Shown here: positions 40,740 through 43,201 of the stretch, in pieces
How positions within the stretch are numbered: position 1 is the first letter of the stretch
How the letters are laid out: every line of letters starts with the position of its first letter
NCBI RefSeq assembly: GCF_000308675.1
Contig: NZ_BAGE01000123.1
Coordinates: 1 to 43,201, forward strand
From: Nocardia paucivorans NBRC 100373
GTDB taxonomy: Bacteria; Actinomycetota; Actinomycetes; Mycobacteriales; Mycobacteriaceae
Direction of reading: 5' to 3'
DNA: 43,201 bases
Translations under genes and position numbers: made by a program
Notes under the pieces: generated by a model
Seen by the model: only the letters and a program-made list of their open reading frames with translations
What the model was told of the DNA's origin: nothing
The model's database searches: none

Positions 40740-41050
40740 CAACGGCGACGACGGCGTGGCCTCGATGAAGCCATCGCCGATGCTACGGTTCCTCGCGGCC
40801 CACCACGTCGGCCGAGCCGGAGCAACCGCACCGGGTCCGCAACCTCTCGTGCGCGGTTTTCCACGGCCCGTACCGTTCAGGCAGGTCAGGCCACGGTGCG
40901 CCGGCGCGTAGTTTCCCCTCCCATCGCGTTGATCACTTGCCGACGATCACGCCGTCACCCGACCGGCAGCATGGGCTCGATCCGAGCCCATGCCTTATCG
41001 GTCACTTCACCACGGCCAACCACACGTGACAGACGCTCCTATAGTTGTCA
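40740..41050 (-). pseudogene. IS5-family transposase N-terminal remnant
   Basis: Minus strand VVGRGEVTDKAWARIEPMLP then, after a stop and frame change, RRDRRQVINAM and LRAGAPWPDLPERYGPWKTA, HERLRTRCG. This is the IS5-type N-domain ('LTD-AW--I-PLLP ... W-LRTGAPWRDLPERYGPWKTV'). The GACAACTATAGGAGCGTCTG end region at about 41030-41060 looks like the IS left end. Confidence 0.75.
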
Positions 41051-41389
41051 AATCGCTGTAAGGGGTGGTCGTGGGGCGGGGCGCAAGTCTGGACCTTTCT
41101 CGGGAAAGGCCATCGCTCCAACAGACCTGGATGCGCACGTTGGACTTCCGGGTGAAGATTCCGCACGTATCGGCGTGGTGGCAAACTATGACGAGAACGG
41201 TGAAATGCTTCCGTCGTTCAGAGAATTCGAGGTCGACAAGCCGTCGATAGTCGAGTAGTAGCCCACGTCACACCATCAACCTGGATCGTTGATTCGTTTG
41301 CAGCATTGATCCCGCCGTTTCCTGTCTTTCTCCAGCTGACACCGCGGCCTTGCTCCCTACTCGATCCGAGATTGCCTGTGGGTTCGCCT
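41051..41389. other. Debris between IS5 remnant and integrase fragment
   Basis: No complete gene. Plus-strand ARIGVVANYDENGEMLPSFR, EFEVDKPSIVE has coding-like composition but no start. Confidence 0.35.
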
Positions 41390-41595
41390 GCCTGACAGCG
41401 CCGGGCTGCCCGGATCTCGTCGTCGGCGATCTTGTCAACGAGCAGGGTGTAGATCTGGGTGGTCTCGGTGGAGGCGTGCCCGAGTCGTTTGCGCACCACG
41501 TCGATGGAGACACCGGTGTTGCTCAGCTCGGTGGCGTGGCTGTGGCGCTTGTACTCATGTGCAATCACATCGGATCGAGATGCTCGACGGTGCAC
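41390..41595 (-). pseudogene. Tyrosine recombinase C-terminal fragment
   Basis: Minus strand HEYKRHSHATELSNTGVSID, VVRKRLGHASTETTQIYTLL and VDKIADDEIRAARR hold the (L)RH-x-x-A-T-E-L, G-H-A-S and nucleophile Tyr blocks of integrases of the 'GHASTETTQIYT' type. No upstream part remains in frame. Confidence 0.8.
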
Positions 41596-41616
41596 CTGCG
41601 CGACGGGGGGGTTACT

Positions 41617-42093
41617 TCAAGCGGAGAAGCCGCGCAATGCGTCGGTCGCATGAGCCAGCGCGTCCGTCGACGTGGTGACGAAATCGAGGATTATCGCCAG
41701 CGTTTCGGCGTCGTGGCCTACGAACTGCTCTTCCATCGCTCGCCCGAGGCCAGCGAACATAGGCGAAATCTGTTGTGCGGCCTCGGCGGTGATCTCGACG
41801 AGGACCCTCCGCCGATCATCCGGATCACGCCGGCGTGCAACGTACCCGGACCGCTCGAGGCGATCGATCATGGCGGTCACGGCCCCGCCGCGGGTGATAC
41901 CGACGTGCCGTGCGAGCTCTCCCGGAGTCTGCGGGCCGTCCATGCTGAGCAGGTTCAGGCAGCTCAGGTCGGTGACGGCGATACCGGCACGGTGCGCGAC
42001 GGCCGAATGGAACAGCACGGTCCGCGACGCCTGCAAACGCAGCGCGAGCTGTAGCGAGTTCAGGGTCTCACTCCGGGACTTCCCTGATGCCAT
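41617..42093 (-). CDS. MarR-family transcriptional regulator
   Basis: 158 aa from ATG 42093, with GAAGGAG about 8 bases upstream. LNLLSMDGPQTPGELARHVG, ITRGGAVTAMIDRLERSGYV, ARRRDPDDRRRVLVEIT is the winged helix with the D-x-R wing. The C-terminal dimer helix ends DALAHATDALRGFSA. It is divergent from the membrane protein gene, with AGAGAG/CTCTC inverted repeats between them. Confidence 0.9.
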   Translation of the reverse strand: MASGKSRSETLNSLQLALRLQASRTVLFHSAVAHRAGIAVTDLSCLNLLSMDGPQTPGELARHVGITRGGAVTAMIDRLERSGYVARRRDPDDRRRVLVEITAEAAQQISPMFAGLGRAMEEQFVGHDAETLAIILDFVTTSTDALAHATDALRGFSA

Positions 42094-42130
42094 ACGCGAC
42101 ACTCCTTCGTAACATCTCCAATATAGAGAG

Positions 42131-42147
42131 ACTCTCAAAGAGAGAGT
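42131..42147. promoter_or_regulatory. Inverted repeat, likely MarR operator
   Basis: ACTCTC (42131-42136) and GAGAGT (42142-42147) around AAAGA. A second overlapping repeat, GAGAG-A-CTCTC, lies directly to the left. The minus -10-like TATATT lies next to it (42126-42121). Confidence 0.6.
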
Positions 42148-42171
42148 ACAGATGTCGAGGAGATCAGGGCA

Positions 42172-42687
42172 ATGACTGTGAAACGCGCCATCCCACTGTG
42201 GCTGCTGGTGATATTCGTCGGAATCCAGTTCGGGGCGGGCTGGTACGAGAAACTCGGCGTGATACCGCTGTGGGCCGACGCGCCCCCGGACCAGGTACTC
42301 GACGCCATGAACGAATCCGGTTTCCATCAGGCCGGCCGTGCGTTCTGGCCGTTCGTCTCTCCGGTTGTCGCGCTGTTGTCGCTGATGAACCTTTATCTGG
42401 CGTGGCGCACCCCTGTCACCTTCCGGCGCTGGTGGCTGACGTCGGCGGGAATCATGGCCGCCTACTCGCTGTCGACCTACGGCTATTTCGCCACCCAAAT
42501 GCTGATCTTCCAATCCGGGGGCGACGCCTGGACACCCGACCGGGTGGAGTCGTTCATCGACACTTGGACCACGCTGAACTATCCACGCATGGTGCTCGGC
42601 GGAATCGGCTGGCTGTGCGGGTTGCGGGCGCTTTCACTCTCGGGCAACGTCACCCGAACCGCGCCCACGGCGGTCGCTGCCGCATAG
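42172..42687 (+). CDS. Four-helix membrane protein (DUF1772-like)
   Basis: 171 aa from ATG 42172, with GAGGAGATC upstream. Helices at about 6-25 (IPLWLLVIFVGIQFGAGWYE), 60-80 (FWPFVSPVVALLSLMNLYLA), 88-110 (WWLTSAGIMAAYSLSTYGYF) and 140-160. W-Y-E-K-L in helix 1 and the layout resemble small DUF1772/anthrone-oxygenase-like membrane proteins. Divergent from, and probably controlled by, the MarR gene. Confidence 0.8.
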   Translation: MTVKRAIPLWLLVIFVGIQFGAGWYEKLGVIPLWADAPPDQVLDAMNESGFHQAGRAFWPFVSPVVALLSLMNLYLAWRTPVTFRRWWLTSAGIMAAYSLSTYGYFATQMLIFQSGGDAWTPDRVESFIDTWTTLNYPRMVLGGIGWLCGLRALSLSGNVTRTAPTAVAAA

Positions 42688-43201
42688 CGCGGGCAGTGTC
42701 GGGATCCGAGGCGATCCGTACTGCGAGAAATCGTTCATAGTCGCGTCCGAATCGTCGGCGGGCCCGAAAGGCACAAGCGACGCAGGCCACGGAAGAATAT
42801 CGCCGCCGCGGATGAGCGCCGCGAGGGAGCAGAACCCCGCTGGAAGGACGCCGGCGTCGAATACACCGAGACGGCCCAGCCCTGCTGAGAGCGGCCCGAC
42901 CCTCGAAGTTCTCACGACTGTGCCGGTCTCGCAGGTTGTCGACGTCGTCCTTGAGCACGTGCTCTGACCCACCCGTACTCTCGGGACGCTCCATGCCGAA
43001 TACCGCAGGCATCGAATATACCCTCCGCCGGTTCGAAATGGGGCCGCGTCGGCCCATCTGCACCAGTGGGTTCATGAGCAGGCTGTTCGTCTCCCCCCGG
43101 ACCCGGGATCGTGAATCGTTTCCGAGGCTCGAGATTGTCACCGGATCTCGCTACCGTTGACGGGGTGAACTGCGCAAACGTATCGGGGAACGACGGTGCC
43201 A
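42688..43201. other. Window end, no supported gene
   Basis: Arg/Pro/Ser-rich frames on both strands only. A minus frame near 42800-42900 (LGVFDAGVLPAGFCSLAALI) may be a remnant. Confidence 0.4.

Noticed and set aside
42650..43141. Minus-strand 163-aa open frame at the window end
   Set aside because: Arg/Ser-rich, no domain, no SD; treated as non-coding.

Overview
The window is about 67-70% GC with strong third-position GC bias and many GTG starts. It carries MmyB-type XRE regulators, a type VII secretion-associated protein and a tRNA-Ala(GGC) fragment. This fits a mycolic-acid actinomycete, most likely Nocardia or a close relative; the genus is inferred. It reads as an accessory region, a mosaic of integrated elements and worn insertion sequences rather than core chromosome.

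Layout. 1-3 kb: the end of an integrative element (tyrosine integrase cut by the window edge, coupled to an excisionase-like gene), then decayed sequence and a chain of small overlapping genes. 3-9 kb: single cargo genes, namely an AlbA_2/Schlafen-like protein, a GNAT acetyltransferase, a PD-(D/E)XK-like nuclease, a ribbon-helix-helix (RHH) gene with two tiny coupled ORFs, a Cys-rich protein ending in a relaxase-C-terminus-like block, and a DEDDh exonuclease. 9-12.6 kb: a compact unit of an unrecognised 545-aa protein, a serine recombinase and a HicB-like protein, preceded by a perfect hairpin and a CRISPR-like remnant. 12.6-17.4 kb: disrupted genes (a frameshifted unknown, an ECF-type sigma factor with an amber stop, a frameshifted pentapeptide-tailed partner, a tyrosine recombinase pseudogene) and an RHH gene pair with a repeat operator. 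18-21.4 kb: a membrane protein, fragments of larger proteins, an aminoglycoside-phosphotransferase-like (APH-like) kinase, then the 3' half of tRNA-Ala(GGC) and an integrase C-terminus, which marks an attachment site.

21.5-30.6 kb: a caspase-fold-like protein and a type VII secretion-associated protein lie around a Tn3 transposase that appears to have been split by a 1.1-kb inversion. Next come an NmrA/SnoaL operon, IS debris, a second APH-like protein, and a second copy of the SnoaL/XRE divergent locus. The left copy keeps the enzymes and the right copy keeps the regulator. 30.6-43.2 kb: LysE exporter, metallo-beta-lactamase-fold protein, MarR/thioredoxin-reductase-like pair, IS3/Tn3/IS481/IS5 remnants, a chloramphenicol-phosphotransferase-like kinase, an RHH-VOC-methyltransferase operon behind a perfect 20-bp palindrome, a nucleotidyltransferase-like protein, two membrane proteins and a second MarR divergent pair.

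The most interesting material is the 545-aa/serine recombinase/HicB unit, the caspase-like/type VII neighbourhood with its inversion, the operator-controlled RHH operons, and the tRNA-Ala half-site that implies stacked integration. Several genes are broken by single-base events or nonsense codons. This could be island decay or assembly error, and only reads can tell. All family names were recognised by eye; no database search was possible.
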